Origin: Cohnella pontilimi
GTDB taxonomy: Bacteria > Bacillota > Bacilli > Paenibacillales > Paenibacillaceae
DNA: 64,000 nucleotides
NCBI RefSeq assembly: GCF_005049045.1
Contig: NZ_SUPK01000001.1
Location: 620,001-684,000, forward strand
Direction of reading: 5' to 3'
Position numbers and translations under genes: made by a program. This document shows positions 42,800 through 51,746 of this stretch, in pieces. Under the pieces are notes generated by a model. The model was not told the DNA's origin. It worked only from the letters and a program-made list of their open reading frames with translations, and ran no database searches. How positions within the stretch are numbered: the first letter of the stretch is position 1; each line of letters opens with the position of its first letter.

Positions 42800-42836
42800 A
42801 GCGTATGGAAGAAAAAGAGAATAAAGTGTTTTGCTT

Positions 42837-42868
42837 AAAATGGCGGCCGTATTGGCCGCCATTTTATT
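42837..42868 (+). terminator. Intrinsic terminator after yqzF
   Basis: AAAATGGCGGCC pairs perfectly with GGCCGCCATTTT over GTATT, followed by ATTTG. It is good for both strands; only the plus-strand gene ends here. Confidence 0.9.
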
Positions 42869-42892
42869 TGGCTCAATAATGATGATGTTCAA

Positions 42893-42922
42893 TTGGTCTT
42901 AGTATGCTAATATGGATATAAA
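42893..42922 (+). promoter_or_regulatory. Probable sigma-A promoter for the 42952 gene
   Basis: TTGGTC (42893) and TATAAA (42917) are 18 bases apart in AT-rich sequence, 30 bases before the start codon. Confidence 0.5.
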
Positions 42923-42951
42923 AAGAAACTAAGGATGGAGCAGCTGCTGAC

Positions 42952-43230
42952 ATGCAATGGATTAAATTTATGTATAGACAATTTTTAAGGGAACCGCTGT
43001 GGTTTAAAATTTTAATTTCTACGTCTTTACTCCTCTCCATCCTATTTAGCAGTTCAATTTTTTCAGACAATCCGTTCTATCAAAGTATTGCCAAGTTAGC
43101 TGCGGCTATCTTCTTTTGTGCTTATGGGATCAAGATGCGGAGAAATCTGCAAACTTCTGTTATCTTTTTTGCACTCGCGGTTTTATGTATTTATTTAGCC
43201 TGGCACATTTTACAGAATAGCTGGATATAA
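42952..43230 (+). CDS. AT-rich small membrane protein, unknown
   Basis: I do not recognise this 92-residue protein. Three hydrophobic segments are visible: FKILISTSLLLSILFSSSIF (about 18-37), SIAKLAAAIFFCAYGI (45-60) and SVIFFALAVLCIYLAWHIL (69-87), with MRRNLQ between the last two. Base composition and codon use are clearly more AT-rich than its neighbours, suggesting recent transfer. It has its own promoter-like sequence; the ribosome site GGATGGAG is rather far (about 11 bases). Confidence 0.6.
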   Translation: MQWIKFMYRQFLREPLWFKILISTSLLLSILFSSSIFSDNPFYQSIAKLAAAIFFCAYGIKMRRNLQTSVIFFALAVLCIYLAWHILQNSWI

Positions 43231-43240
43231 AAGCGCTATT

Positions 43241-43462
43241 TCATTGTCCGCATTGCTTCAGAGCCCGTGATACAGCAACACGAAACAACTGCCGCTCCCG
43301 CTCCTGTACCTGGAGTCTCCAAAACTCTCCATCCCGATAAAGATCGGCCAAAGCCGCCTGCGCCGCTTGCAGAGCGCTTTTTTCTTCCTGCAGCATGTAG
43401 AAGCACACGCCGTAACAGTCCGCTTCCAAAGCGCGCAGCTCCGCTATCCGCTCATGATTCAA
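43241..43462 (-). CDS. Small protein, sigma region 2-like, unknown
   Basis: A 73-residue protein coupled to the carboxypeptidase gene upstream: TTG 43462 overlaps that gene's TGA, with GGAGGG seven bases before it. ATG 43477 is an alternative. The pattern ALEADCYGVCFYMLQEEKSA, then AQAALADLYRDGEFWRLQ and RQLFRVAVSRALKQCG loosely recalls region 2 of small sigma factors (helix, DA-like aromatic turn, helix) but lacks the rest. No function is claimed. Confidence 0.5.
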   Translation of the reverse strand: MNHERIAELRALEADCYGVCFYMLQEEKSALQAAQAALADLYRDGEFWRLQVQERERQLFRVAVSRALKQCGQ

Positions 43463-44346
43463 GCTTTGACCCTCCATCCGTAATCCAGCAGCTTTTTCGT
43501 CTCCTCGAACCTTGCCTCCGGCGTTGCCGTGCCCATGACCACCGTGATCAGACGCCTGCCGCCGCGCTCCGTTGTTCCTGCAAAACAGTAGCCTGCACGC
43601 TTCGTGTATCCCGTTTTGAGCCCGTCATTTCCTTTCGTGCCGAATCGTTGTCCGGGCAGCATTTCATTCGTCGTGCGCAGGGCCGTGGAAGAGCCTCTCC
43701 ACAATGTTTCCGGCTTGCGCGTCGTGTCGAGCACTTCCGGATAGGACCGGATCAAATGTTCCGCCAGCAACGCGACATCCTTCGCCGTCATGACCGTATC
43801 TTCTTCGGCTGCCGCCGTGGCGAATCCTTTCAGATCACCGCTCGACAGGCCCGTCGCATTCGCAAACCGCGTGCCGCGGGACAAGCCGATGTCCCGGGCT
43901 TTCTTGTTCATGCGTTTCACGAAGGCAGTTTCCGTTCCCGCAATCTTCTCGGCCAACGCCACAGCCGCATCGTTGCAGGAGTGAATCGCCATCGCTTCGA
44001 ACAATTCGCGGACAGTCGCCTTTTGACCGGCCTGCAAACCCATTCCCGCTCCCGCCACTCCGGCGGCATATTCACTAATCCGTACTTCGTCGCTCCATTT
44101 CATTTTACGGGCTTGTACGGCATCCAGTACCATAAGCTCGGTCATCATTTTGGACATGCTGGCTGGCGGAAGCGGTTCGTCCCCGTTATGTACGAACAAC
44201 CACTCGCCGGTTCCGGCGTCCAGCATCACCGCGGATTCGGCCTCCATATGCAAACCCGCCGTTCCGCCTACATCCTTTTTCGCAAAATGTACGGTTGTCC
44301 AGCCGAGAAGCATAATAAGCGGCAGCAGCAGCCATACACGTTTCAT
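43459..44346 (-). CDS. PBP5-like D-alanyl-D-alanine carboxypeptidase
   Basis: Third S11 carboxypeptidase in the window. N-terminal membrane signal (VWLLLPLIMLLGWTTVHF, 4-21), then SMSK (SxxK in PPASMSKMMTE near 63), SCN in place of the usual SGN (IHSCNDAAVALAE near 123), and KTG in GLKTGYTKRAGY near 243. At 295 residues it is short and lacks the C-terminal beta domain of DacB/DacF. The GAGMGLQAGQKATVREL block near 100 is typical of the family. Target in vegetative or spore wall is unknown. Confidence 0.88.
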   Translation of the reverse strand: MKRVWLLLPLIMLLGWTTVHFAKKDVGGTAGLHMEAESAVMLDAGTGEWLFVHNGDEPLPPASMSKMMTELMVLDAVQARKMKWSDEVRISEYAAGVAGAGMGLQAGQKATVRELFEAMAIHSCNDAAVALAEKIAGTETAFVKRMNKKARDIGLSRGTRFANATGLSSGDLKGFATAAAEEDTVMTAKDVALLAEHLIRSYPEVLDTTRKPETLWRGSSTALRTTNEMLPGQRFGTKGNDGLKTGYTKRAGYCFAGTTERGGRRLITVVMGTATPEARFEETKKLLDYGWRVKA

Positions 44347-44534
44347 TTTCCATTCCCTCCAACCATTCGCTTTCCTGTTTGTCAGTGTAGAGGAGTTTGT
44401 TTAAGGGAACCGCAACCATTTCATAATATTTCCTTAATATGAGATGAAGGAGTTCTAACGAGGTAATAATGCGAGTAGACAAATGACGCCGTTCTTGGGA
44501 TGGCGTATAAACGTCCTTGAGGGGTGTGGATGGG

Positions 44535-44903
44535 ATGCTCTATCAGTTTCTCGGAATCGATCACGTGCAGTTGGCGGCACCAAAAGGATCCGAAGAGCTA
44601 GCGAGAAAATTTTACGGCGAAACGCTGGGGATGGATGAGATTCCGAAGCCCGAAACGCTGAGAGTCCGCGGAGGCGTATGGTTTCAATGCGGCACGCATC
44701 AGGTGCATATCGGGGTGCAGGAGGATTTTGTCGCGGCGCGCAAAGCGCATCCGGCGTTCCACGTGCAAAACCTGGCGGATTTCCGCAAACATTTGCTCGG
44801 GCAAGACGTGAGGCTCCAGGACGACGACGCCTTGGAAGGTGCCGACCGGTTCTATGTGGACGACCCATTCGGCAACCGATTGGAATTTTTGGAGTGGCAG
44901 TAA
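44535..44903 (+). CDS. VOC/glyoxalase-fold protein
   Basis: Single vicinal-oxygen-chelate domain, 122 residues: FLGIDHVQLAAPKG start (metal His in DHVQL near 10), LRVRGGVWFQCGTHQVHIGV near 45 with a second His, and FYVDDPFGNRLEFLEWQ near 106 with the Glu ligand. Members are lyases, isomerases or resistance proteins; no specific substrate can be read. ATG 44535 chosen; GTG or TTG a few codons earlier cannot be excluded. It stands alone, followed by repeat arrays. Confidence 0.85.
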   Translation: MLYQFLGIDHVQLAAPKGSEELARKFYGETLGMDEIPKPETLRVRGGVWFQCGTHQVHIGVQEDFVAARKAHPAFHVQNLADFRKHLLGQDVRLQDDDALEGADRFYVDDPFGNRLEFLEWQ

Positions 44904-44916
44904 GATGGCAGAGTAT

Positions 44917-45045
44917 GTTTAAGCGGGTGTGGCCCGCTTAAGTCTCTCCGAAGCTGAGGTGGCGGTAGGTTTAAGCGGGTGTGGCCCGCTTAAGTCTCTC
45001 CGAAGCTGAGGTGGCGGTAGGTTTAAGCGGGTGTGGCCCGCTTAA
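44917..45045. repeat. Tandem hairpin repeats, period 52 bp (array 4)
   Basis: GTTTAAGCGGGTGTGGCCCG starts at 44917, 44969 and 45021. Each contains the perfect palindrome TTAAGCGGG, loop TGTGG, CCCGCTTAA; the first two copies are followed by the identical linker beginning GTCTCTCCGAAGCTGAGGTG. Three hairpins follow the VOC gene stop without a T-run. Confidence 0.92.
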
Positions 45046-45084
45046 ACGCCAAAAACCCGCAAAGCGAGAGCTTTGTTTTACGGC

Positions 45085-45470
45085 ACATAGTGCTCTCTGC
45101 TACCTATTTCCCTCGATCGGATGGGTTTGAACGGTACGTAGTAGCTCTCTGCTACCTATTTCCCTCGATTGGATGGTTTTGCACGGTACGTAGTAGCTCT
45201 CTGCTACCTATTTCCCTCGTTTGGCTGGGTTTACTCGGTGCGTAGTAGCACGCTGCTACTTATTCTCCTCGATCGGCTCGGTTTGCTCGATGCATAGTAG
45301 CACGCTGCTACTTATTCTCTTCGTTCGGCTGGGTTTGCTCGATGCATAGTAGCACGCTGCTACTTATTCTCTTCGTTCGGCTGGGTTTGCTCGATGCATA
45401 GTAGCACGCTGCTACTTATTCCGCTCAATCATCCGGGTTTGCACGGTACATTGCAGCTCTGTGCTGCTTA
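45085..45470. repeat. Tandem hairpin repeats, eight units of 52 bp (array 3)
   Basis: Units start at 45085, 45136, 45188, 45240, 45292, 45344, 45396 and 45448, with one 51 step and six of 52. The core is GTAGCTCTCTGCTAC in the first units, AGTAGCACGCTGCTACT in the middle units and GCAGCTCTGTGCTGC in the last; all are palindromes but with different sequence, so pairing is conserved rather than bases. Linkers read near TATTCTCTTCGTTCGGCTGG. Together with array 4 it fills the 564 bases between the convergent VOC and histidine kinase genes. Confidence 0.92.
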
Positions 45471-46574
45471 TTCTCGACGAATCTCCGACATCAACGGAAA
45501 CCGGACTTCGAACAACGTACAGCGGTCGTCGCTGGCCGCGCGAATCGAGCCTCCGTGTTTTTCGACCAGACCCTTCGCGATCGCCAGCCCGAGGCCGGAG
45601 CCGCGCTCGTTGCCGGTACGGGATTTGTCGACCCGGTAAAACCGATCGAACAAATACGGAAGATCCCCTGCCGGAATCGGTTCGCCATAGTTGATCACTT
45701 CCGACACTGCGTGGCCGGCTTCGACGCGCAGCCGGATGTCGACTTTGCCGCCATCCCGTCCGTAGGTCATGGCATTCGCCAGCAAGTTTTCGAAGATGCG
45801 CACGAGTTTGTCGGGATCGGCCCATACGCGGATCGCTCCAGTATCCGTATGCAGATGTCCTTGCATGCCGGCCTCCTCAAGCGGCAGCCGATAATGTTCA
45901 AGCAACTGGTTCATCAGTTCGACGAGATTGACGTGTGTGTTTCGCAAAGGCAGGTTGCCGCCGCTCATCCGCGTGTATTCAAACAAATCGTTAATCAGCG
46001 AATTGAGGCGCTGCGCCTTCGCGTGAGCGATTTGCACATAATGGCGGAGCTCGATTTCGTCGCGGTACCGGTCCTGATCGATCAGCCCCAAGTATCCGAT
46101 GATAGAGGTCAGCGGCGTACGCAAATCGTGCGACACGTTCGTAACGAGCTCGTTTTTGGATCGTTCCGCTTTCCGCTCCTCCTCCATCGACCACTTGAGC
46201 CGGCCGACCAGCAGGTTCATATTTTCCGCGAGCAGCTTCACTTCGTTGTTTTGCCGGACTGGTATTTCATCGTTGAAATTTCCTTGGGCAATATGCTCCA
46301 CCGATTCGCTTATTTCCTGGATATACCGGAAGCGGCGCCAGTTCAACAACACCATAAACAGCAGAAAAAAACAGAAGCTGCCCATCACGTAAACAGGAAC
46401 CGTACCGAATGTGCGAAGCAGACTGTGTGCCATACTCCGGAAACCGTAAAAGCCTTGAGAGACCTGCTCCAGGACGACAATCAGCAGTCCGAAGCTTAGA
46501 ATGCCAAGCACAATGCTCAGCAAAATTTGCCCGATCAACCGCCGCACCAATTTCCATGCGATGCTAGACGTCAA
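45468..46574 (-). CDS. Sensor histidine kinase
   Basis: Two-component sensor, 368 residues. Two membrane helices (about 14-38 and 60-78) bracket a very short 20-residue outside loop, suggesting it senses in the membrane, as BceS/VanS-like intramembrane kinases do. HAMP follows (IPVRQNNEVKLLAENMNLLV near 105), then the phospho-His in LVTNVSHDLRTPLTSIIGYL near 150, N box FENLLANAMTYGRDGG near 265 and G box GNERGSGLGLAIAKGLVEKH near 320. Its start overlaps the regulator gene by 11 bases. Confidence 0.92.
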   Translation of the reverse strand: MTSSIAWKLVRRLIGQILLSIVLGILSFGLLIVVLEQVSQGFYGFRSMAHSLLRTFGTVPVYVMGSFCFFLLFMVLLNWRRFRYIQEISESVEHIAQGNFNDEIPVRQNNEVKLLAENMNLLVGRLKWSMEEERKAERSKNELVTNVSHDLRTPLTSIIGYLGLIDQDRYRDEIELRHYVQIAHAKAQRLNSLINDLFEYTRMSGGNLPLRNTHVNLVELMNQLLEHYRLPLEEAGMQGHLHTDTGAIRVWADPDKLVRIFENLLANAMTYGRDGGKVDIRLRVEAGHAVSEVINYGEPIPAGDLPYLFDRFYRVDKSRTGNERGSGLGLAIAKGLVEKHGGSIRAASDDRCTLFEVRFPLMSEIRRE

Positions 46575-47262
46575 TTTTGTAGCCGACCCCCCAAACCGTA
46601 GTGATCAGCTTGTTGCCTGTTTCCTGCTCCAGCTTGTCCCGAAGCTTGCTGATATGCACCATCACCGTGTTGTTGGATTCGAAATATTTCTCTTTCCACA
46701 CTTGCTGGAAAATATCTTCCGCACTGAACACCCGGCCGGGATGGCCCGCGAGCAAATGTAAAATCCCGAATTCCGTCGAGGTCAGCTTGATCGTCCGCCC
46801 GTCGAACTCCGCGGTGTGAGTGGCCTTATTAATCGTCAGCCCATGGATCCTGAGTACGGCGGACCCATCGGCCGATTCCGGTGAAACCGGGCTGTATCGG
46901 TACGCCCTTCTAAGCAGCGATTTGACCCTCGCCGTCAGCTCCAGAGGATGAAAGGGTTTGACTAAGTAATCGTCTGCGCCCGTCATCAGACCCAAAATTT
47001 TATCCATGTCCTCCGCCTTGGCGCTCAGCATGAGAATCGGAATTTCCGCTTTTTCCCGTATACGCCGGCATGCTTCTAAGCCGTCCATTCGCGGCATCAT
47101 GACGTCGAGCACCACGAGATGGAATTCAGAAGCCGCCAGCTTGTCCAGCGCTTCTTGGCCGTCATGCGCCAGTTCGGTTTCATAACCTTCGTTTTTCAAA
47201 TAGATGGCCACAAGACCGGCGATTTCTTTGTCGTCGTCCACGATCAAAATACGGTGATCCAC
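46564..47262 (-). CDS. OmpR-family response regulator
   Basis: Partner of the kinase. Receiver domain 1-120 with phospho-Asp in LVVLDVMMPRMDGLEACRRI near 53, Thr/Ser position MLSAKAEDMDK and Lys in DDYLVKPFHPLELTARV near 105; winged-helix DNA-binding domain from 135 with HISKLRDKLEQETGN-like recognition. 232 residues. Related to VanR/PhoP-type regulators. The pair has no neighbour exporter or target gene, so its signal is unknown. Confidence 0.93.
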   Translation of the reverse strand: MDHRILIVDDDKEIAGLVAIYLKNEGYETELAHDGQEALDKLAASEFHLVVLDVMMPRMDGLEACRRIREKAEIPILMLSAKAEDMDKILGLMTGADDYLVKPFHPLELTARVKSLLRRAYRYSPVSPESADGSAVLRIHGLTINKATHTAEFDGRTIKLTSTEFGILHLLAGHPGRVFSAEDIFQQVWKEKYFESNNTVMVHISKLRDKLEQETGNKLITTVWGVGYKIDV

Positions 47263-47377
47263 CCGATGTCCCTCTCCCTGCCGCTTGATCTTGTCTCCAC
47301 TTTACCCGATCGACCCGGCTTTGTCTCCGGGCCAGGCGCAATCTTCACAAATCCTAAGGTATTCTTTAGAAAAAAGT

Positions 47378-47420
47378 AAAAACGACTTCGTCGTCCTCGC
47401 GGCACATAGAAGTCGTTTTT
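47378..47420. terminator. Intrinsic terminator after tdh
   Basis: AAAAACGACTTC and GAAGTCGTTTTT pair perfectly round a 19-base loop. T-runs exist on both strands; on the minus strand it ends tdh transcription 48 bases past the stop. The rest of 47263-47377 has no supported gene. Confidence 0.85.
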
Positions 47421-47467
47421 ATCGAAGACCTAACCGCCGAACGCTCGCGCATTCAACGGATCCTGCA

Positions 47468-48439
47468 TCATCCGAAATTTACTTGCTGGCCTGGAGCGGC
47501 TTTCGCTTGCAGGTGAACCAGCATGTCTTCCGTCATCCGGTCCAAATCGTACACCGGCCGGAAATTCCACTCTTCGCGGGCGGCCGTGGAATCGATGGCA
47601 TCCGGCCAGCCTTCGGCAATCGCCTGACGGACGGGATCGATCCGATAGGTCAGTTCAAAATTCGGCAAATGCGCGCGGATGCTGGCCGCGATCGTTTCCG
47701 GATCGACGCTCATCGCCGTGACGTTAAAGGCGTTCCGATGCTTGAGCCGTGAGGCGTCGGCTTCCATCAGTTGGATGACCGCCTCGATCGCATCCGGCAT
47801 ATACATCATGTCGAGGAACGTTCCTTTGTCGATATAGGAGGTGTACCGGCCGGTCCGAACGGCTTCCTCGTACATTTCCACCGCGTAATCGGTCGTTCCG
47901 CCGCCCGGAGGAGCCGAATGAGAAATGAGTCCCGGGAAGCGGAGTCCCCGCGTGTCGACGCTGTATTTATGAAAATAGTAGTCGCAGAGTAACTCTCCCG
48001 ACACCTTGTTGATGCCATACATCGTCAGCGGCCGCTGAATCGTGTCTTGAGGTGTAGCGATTGTCGGGGCACCCGTTCCGAACGCCGCGATCGAGCTGGG
48101 TGTAAAAAGCTGGCAGCGCAGCTCTCTCGCAGCTTCCAGCGCGTTGAGCACCCCGCCCATGTTCAGATTCCAGGCGAGGAGAGGCTTGTATTCCGCAGTG
48201 GCCGACAACAGCGCGGCAAGGTGAAGAACGGCGTCGGCCCCGAACTCCTTGACCGTCTCCCCGAACGCGGCGGCGTCCGAGACGTCGAGCAGCCGGAACG
48301 GACCGCCTAACGCGGCTTCGCTGTCATTTTGGCGAATATCCGTCGCAAGGACGGCGTCCGTTCCATAAACTTGGCGCAGCCGAACAGTCAACTCAGAACC
48401 GATCTGACCGAGCGCGCCTGTGATCATAATTCTCTTCAT
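47468..48439 (-). CDS. tdh: L-threonine 3-dehydrogenase (SDR / epimerase type)
   Basis: Short-chain dehydrogenase/reductase fold, 323 residues, oxidising threonine to 2-amino-3-ketobutyrate. NAD site MITGALGQIGSELTVRLRQ near residue 4, the Ser of PSSIAAFGTGAPTIATPQ near 113, the YxxxK pair in TMYGINKVSGELLCDYYF near 137, and ISHSAPPGGGTTDYAVEMY near 175 are typical of this SDR-type threonine dehydrogenase rather than UDP-glucose epimerase. It follows kbl by 16 bases, which supports the call. The zinc-dependent E. coli Tdh is unrelated. Confidence 0.85.
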   Translation of the reverse strand: MKRIMITGALGQIGSELTVRLRQVYGTDAVLATDIRQNDSEAALGGPFRLLDVSDAAAFGETVKEFGADAVLHLAALLSATAEYKPLLAWNLNMGGVLNALEAARELRCQLFTPSSIAAFGTGAPTIATPQDTIQRPLTMYGINKVSGELLCDYYFHKYSVDTRGLRFPGLISHSAPPGGGTTDYAVEMYEEAVRTGRYTSYIDKGTFLDMMYMPDAIEAVIQLMEADASRLKHRNAFNVTAMSVDPETIAASIRAHLPNFELTYRIDPVRQAIAEGWPDAIDSTAAREEWNFRPVYDLDRMTEDMLVHLQAKAAPGQQVNFG

Positions 48440-48455
48440 CGTCTGCCTCCGCCCC

Positions 48456-49649
48456 TTAGCCGATCAATCCGAGCTCGCGCCCCACTTTTTCGTACGCCGT
48501 CAGCGCCCGGTCCAACATCTCCGTCGTATGCGCGGCGGTCGGCATGTTGCGCACACGGCCGGTGCCTTTCGGAACAGTCGGAAAAACAATGGCTTTGGCG
48601 TAAACGCCTTCCTCATACAGCCTGCGGCTGAACTTCTGGGTCGTTTCCTCGTCGCCGATGATGCAAGGGGTAATCGGCGTTTCCGTACGGCCGACGGAAA
48701 ATCCGAGCTGCTTCAATCCTTTTTGCAAATAAGCCGCATGCTCCCATAACCGATCCTGCAGCTCTTGGCTGCTCTGGATCACTTCGATTGCTGCGATACA
48801 TGCCGCCACAGCCCCTGGAGTCGCCGCCGTAGAGAACAAGAACGGACGGCTGCGCACCTTCAGCCAGTCAATCAAGCTTTGTCTGCCCGCCACGTAACCT
48901 CCGACGACGCCGACCGCCTTCGACAGCGTGCCGATTTGAAAGTCGATCCGGTCCGACAGGCTAAAATGTTTCACGGTTCCTGCGCCGCCGCCGAGCACAC
49001 CCGTTCCATGCGCATCATCGACGTAAGTGATGAGATCATACGTTTCGGCAATCTCCGCAATGTCGGGCAGCTTGGCGATATCGCCATCCATCGAGAACAC
49101 GCCGTCCGTGATTACCATCATTTTTTCGTATTTACCCGACTCTCTCGCCTCACGAGCTTTGCGCCGTAAATCGTCCATATCCGAATGGGCGTAGCGAATA
49201 ACCGCCGACTTCGTCAGCCGGCACCCGTCGATGATCGACGCGTGATTCAATTCGTCCGAGAGAATGGCGTCCTTGTCTCCCATGACCGCGGAAATCGCCG
49301 CCATGTTGCAGTTAAAGCCGGATTGGTACGAGATGGCGGCTTCCGTATGTTTGAAAGCGGCCAGCTTCTCCTCCAGTTCATCATGCAGCGACAGCGTACC
49401 GTTAATGGTGCGTACGGCCCCGCTTCCGGCACCGAATTTGAGGGTCGCCTGAATGGCCGCGTTTTCAAGTCTCGCATCGGTCGACAACCCCAAATAGTTG
49501 TTGGACGAAAGATTCACAAACTCTTTGCCCTTGATATGAATGACAGGTCCGTTAGAGCTCTCTAAAGGTTCAATCGTGTTATATAGACCCTGTGCTTTCA
49601 ATTCGGCGATATTTTTCTCCAGAAAAGCTTCCAATGATTTGCTCGCCAT
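48456..49649 (-). CDS. kbl: Glycine C-acetyltransferase (2-amino-3-ketobutyrate CoA ligase)
   Basis: PLP enzyme converting 2-amino-3-ketobutyrate plus CoA to glycine plus acetyl-CoA. AOS family features: [20 protein letters not shown] near residue 47, [19 protein letters not shown] near 75, [20 protein letters not shown] near 210, and the PLP lysine in [18 protein letters not shown] near 243. 397 residues. It is the first gene of kbl-tdh. Some BioF paralogues are alike; the tdh neighbour decides. Confidence 0.92.
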   Translation of the reverse strand: MASKSLEAFLEKNIAELKAQGLYNTIEPLESSNGPVIHIKGKEFVNLSSNNYLGLSTDARLENAAIQATLKFGAGSGAVRTINGTLSLHDELEEKLAAFKHTEAAISYQSGFNCNMAAISAVMGDKDAILSDELNHASIIDGCRLTKSAVIRYAHSDMDDLRRKAREARESGKYEKMMVITDGVFSMDGDIAKLPDIAEIAETYDLITYVDDAHGTGVLGGGAGTVKHFSLSDRIDFQIGTLSKAVGVVGGYVAGRQSLIDWLKVRSRPFLFSTAATPGAVAACIAAIEVIQSSQELQDRLWEHAAYLQKGLKQLGFSVGRTETPITPCIIGDEETTQKFSRRLYEEGVYAKAIVFPTVPKGTGRVRNMPTAAHTTEMLDRALTAYEKVGRELGLIG

Positions 49650-49777
49650 ATTACCTTCCTCCCAGCGGTAGGCGTCTCATGAAAACGGAGATGATCGCCT
49701 GACTCTTGAAATATATTCCGGACCGTCTCCAATCCGTACGCCTTCTATGCTAACCCTTACCCCAAAATGCGACGAAC

Positions 49778-49810
49778 AGCGCCCTTCACGCTGCGTGCGG
49801 TAAGGGCGCT
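49778..49810 (-). terminator. Possible terminator after gcvH
   Basis: AGCGCCCTT and AAGGGCGCT form a 9-bp stem with a 15-base loop 28 bases past the gcvH stop; the following bases on the minus strand (GTTCGTCGCATTTT) are only partly T-rich. Confidence 0.5.
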
Positions 49811-49837
49811 TGCCAGTTTGCCGGATATTGCTCCACG

Positions 49838-50227
49838 TCAGTCCGCGATGGCCCGGTACTGATCCGGTGTGAGCAGCTTGCTCAGTGCTTCGTCCAAGCT
49901 TCCGTCGATCTCCACTTCCAAAATCCAACCGTCTTCATACGGGGAGGTATTGACGATTTCCGGGGCGTCGACCAGCTTGTCGTTCACACCGACCACTTTC
50001 CCGCTGACCGGAGAGTAAAGCTCGGATACGGTTTTGACCGATTCGATCGAACCGGCGCTGTCGCCCGCCACGACGGTGGATCCGACCTCCGGCAGCTCGA
50101 CGAATACGATGTCGCCGAGCTGGCATTGCGCGTGATCGGTAATGCCTACGCGTACGATTTGGCCTCCGGCGGGCAGCGCCCACTCATGTTCTTCGCTATA
50201 AAACAAATGATCTCTTACCTCGCTCAT
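49838..50227 (-). CDS. gcvH: Glycine cleavage system H protein
   Basis: Lipoyl carrier protein of glycine cleavage. 129 residues with the lipoyl-lysine in AGDSAGSIESVKTVSELYSP near 63 and VGITDHAQCQLGDIVFVELP near 28. AAAGAGG precedes the ATG. It follows gcvPB by 64 bases; in B. subtilis gcvH is at a separate locus, so the four-gene cluster here is tighter. Confidence 0.95.
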   Translation of the reverse strand: MSEVRDHLFYSEEHEWALPAGGQIVRVGITDHAQCQLGDIVFVELPEVGSTVVAGDSAGSIESVKTVSELYSPVSGKVVGVNDKLVDAPEIVNTSPYEDGWILEVEIDGSLDEALSKLLTPDQYRAIAD

Positions 50228-50291
50228 CGGTTACGCCTCTTTTCTTGGAATGGGAAATGAAACCACGAAAAAGTCGTTTGTAACGGTCAAG

Positions 50292-51746
50292 TCAGCAAGA
50301 GCAGTTGAGCACCGGCTTGCGGGCGGCCGTCGCTTCGTCCAGCCGCTTCACAATTGTCGTATATGGCGCGTTCAGCACGAGCTGGGGATCGGACTCCGCC
50401 TCCCGGGCGATTTGAATCATCGTATCGATGAAAGCATCCAGCGTCTCCTTGCTTTCCGTTTCGGTCGGTTCGATCATGATACATTCCTCTACGTTCAGCG
50501 GAAAGTAAACGGTTGGCGGATGATAGCCGAAATCCAGCAGCCGTTTGGCGACGTCAAGGGTACGCACGCCGTATTCCTTCAGCCGTTTGCCCGACAACAC
50601 GAATTCATGTTTGCAGACGCCGGGGTACGGAACTTCAAAATGCGGCGCCAGACGCTTCAACATGTAGTTGGCGTTCAGAACGGCATTTTCGGACACTTGC
50701 CGGAGACCTTCGGGGCCGTATGTGCGAATATAAGTATAGGCGCGCACGAGAATGCCGAAGTTTCCGTAATACGCTTTGACGCGGCCGATCGAATCGGGAC
50801 GATCCGTGTCCCAATAGTAGGTTCCGTCTTCTCTGCGGCCTACGACCGGTTTCGGCAGGAACGGGATCAGCCGGCTCTTCACCCCGACCGGTCCGGCGCC
50901 CGGACCTCCGCCTCCGTGCGGCGTGCTCATCGTTTTGTGCAAATTCAAATGCACGACGTCGAAGCCCATGTCGCCCGGTCGGGTAATGCCCATAATGGCG
51001 TTCGAATTCGCTCCGTCGTAGTACAGCAAGCCGCCGGCATCGTGAATGATTTGGGCGATTTCCTCGATCTGCTGTTCGAACAGTCCCAGCGTATTCGGAT
51101 TCGTCAGCATCAGCGCCGCCGTGTCGCTTCCGACCGCCGCGCGCAGCTGATCCAGATCTACCAATCCGCGGGCGTTGGACGGAATCGTAACCGTTTCGTA
51201 GCCGGCGACGGTCGCGCTCGCCGGGTTCGTTCCGTGCGAGGAGTCTGGCACGATGACCTTGGTGCGTTTCTCGCCGCGGCTTTCATGATAAGCCCGGATG
51301 AGCATCAATCCCGACCATTCCCCATGCGCGCCCGCTGCTGGCTGCAACGTGACCTGATCCATCCCGGACAGGGCCGCCAAGTCGTTCTGAAGCGTATATA
51401 GCAGCTCGAGTGCGCCTTGAATGCTCTCTTCCGGCTGATAAGGATGGATTTTGGCGAAACCGGGCAGCCGGGCGACGTCCTCGTTAATTTTCGGATTGTA
51501 TTTCATCGTGCAGGAGCCGAGCGGATAAAACCCGTTGTCGATACCGAAATTTCTCCGGGACAGCTCGGTGTAGTGACGAATGACATCCACCTCATACACC
51601 TCAGGCAGCGACGCCGGTGTCTCTCGAAGCATGCTTTGCGGAATGACGGAGGCTGGTTCGATATCCGGAACGTCGCACTCCGGCAGCGAGTACGCCACAC
51701 GGCCCGGTTGACTGAGTTCGAAGATCAGCGCTTTTTCCGGCTTCAT
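50292..51746 (-). CDS. gcvPB: Glycine dehydrogenase (decarboxylating) subunit 2
   Basis: PLP-bearing beta subunit of the split P protein. The PLP lysine is in [20 protein letters not shown] near 264; [17 protein letters not shown] near 172 and GADGEWSGL-like [18 protein letters not shown] near 143 are family blocks. ATG 51746 overlaps the gcvPA TGA (ATGA). 484 residues. It ends with a short Cys tail (LNCSC). Confidence 0.96.
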   Translation of the reverse strand: MKPEKALIFELSQPGRVAYSLPECDVPDIEPASVIPQSMLRETPASLPEVYEVDVIRHYTELSRRNFGIDNGFYPLGSCTMKYNPKINEDVARLPGFAKIHPYQPEESIQGALELLYTLQNDLAALSGMDQVTLQPAAGAHGEWSGLMLIRAYHESRGEKRTKVIVPDSSHGTNPASATVAGYETVTIPSNARGLVDLDQLRAAVGSDTAALMLTNPNTLGLFEQQIEEIAQIIHDAGGLLYYDGANSNAIMGITRPGDMGFDVVHLNLHKTMSTPHGGGGPGAGPVGVKSRLIPFLPKPVVGRREDGTYYWDTDRPDSIGRVKAYYGNFGILVRAYTYIRTYGPEGLRQVSENAVLNANYMLKRLAPHFEVPYPGVCKHEFVLSGKRLKEYGVRTLDVAKRLLDFGYHPPTVYFPLNVEECIMIEPTETESKETLDAFIDTMIQIAREAESDPQLVLNAPYTTIVKRLDEATAARKPVLNCSC

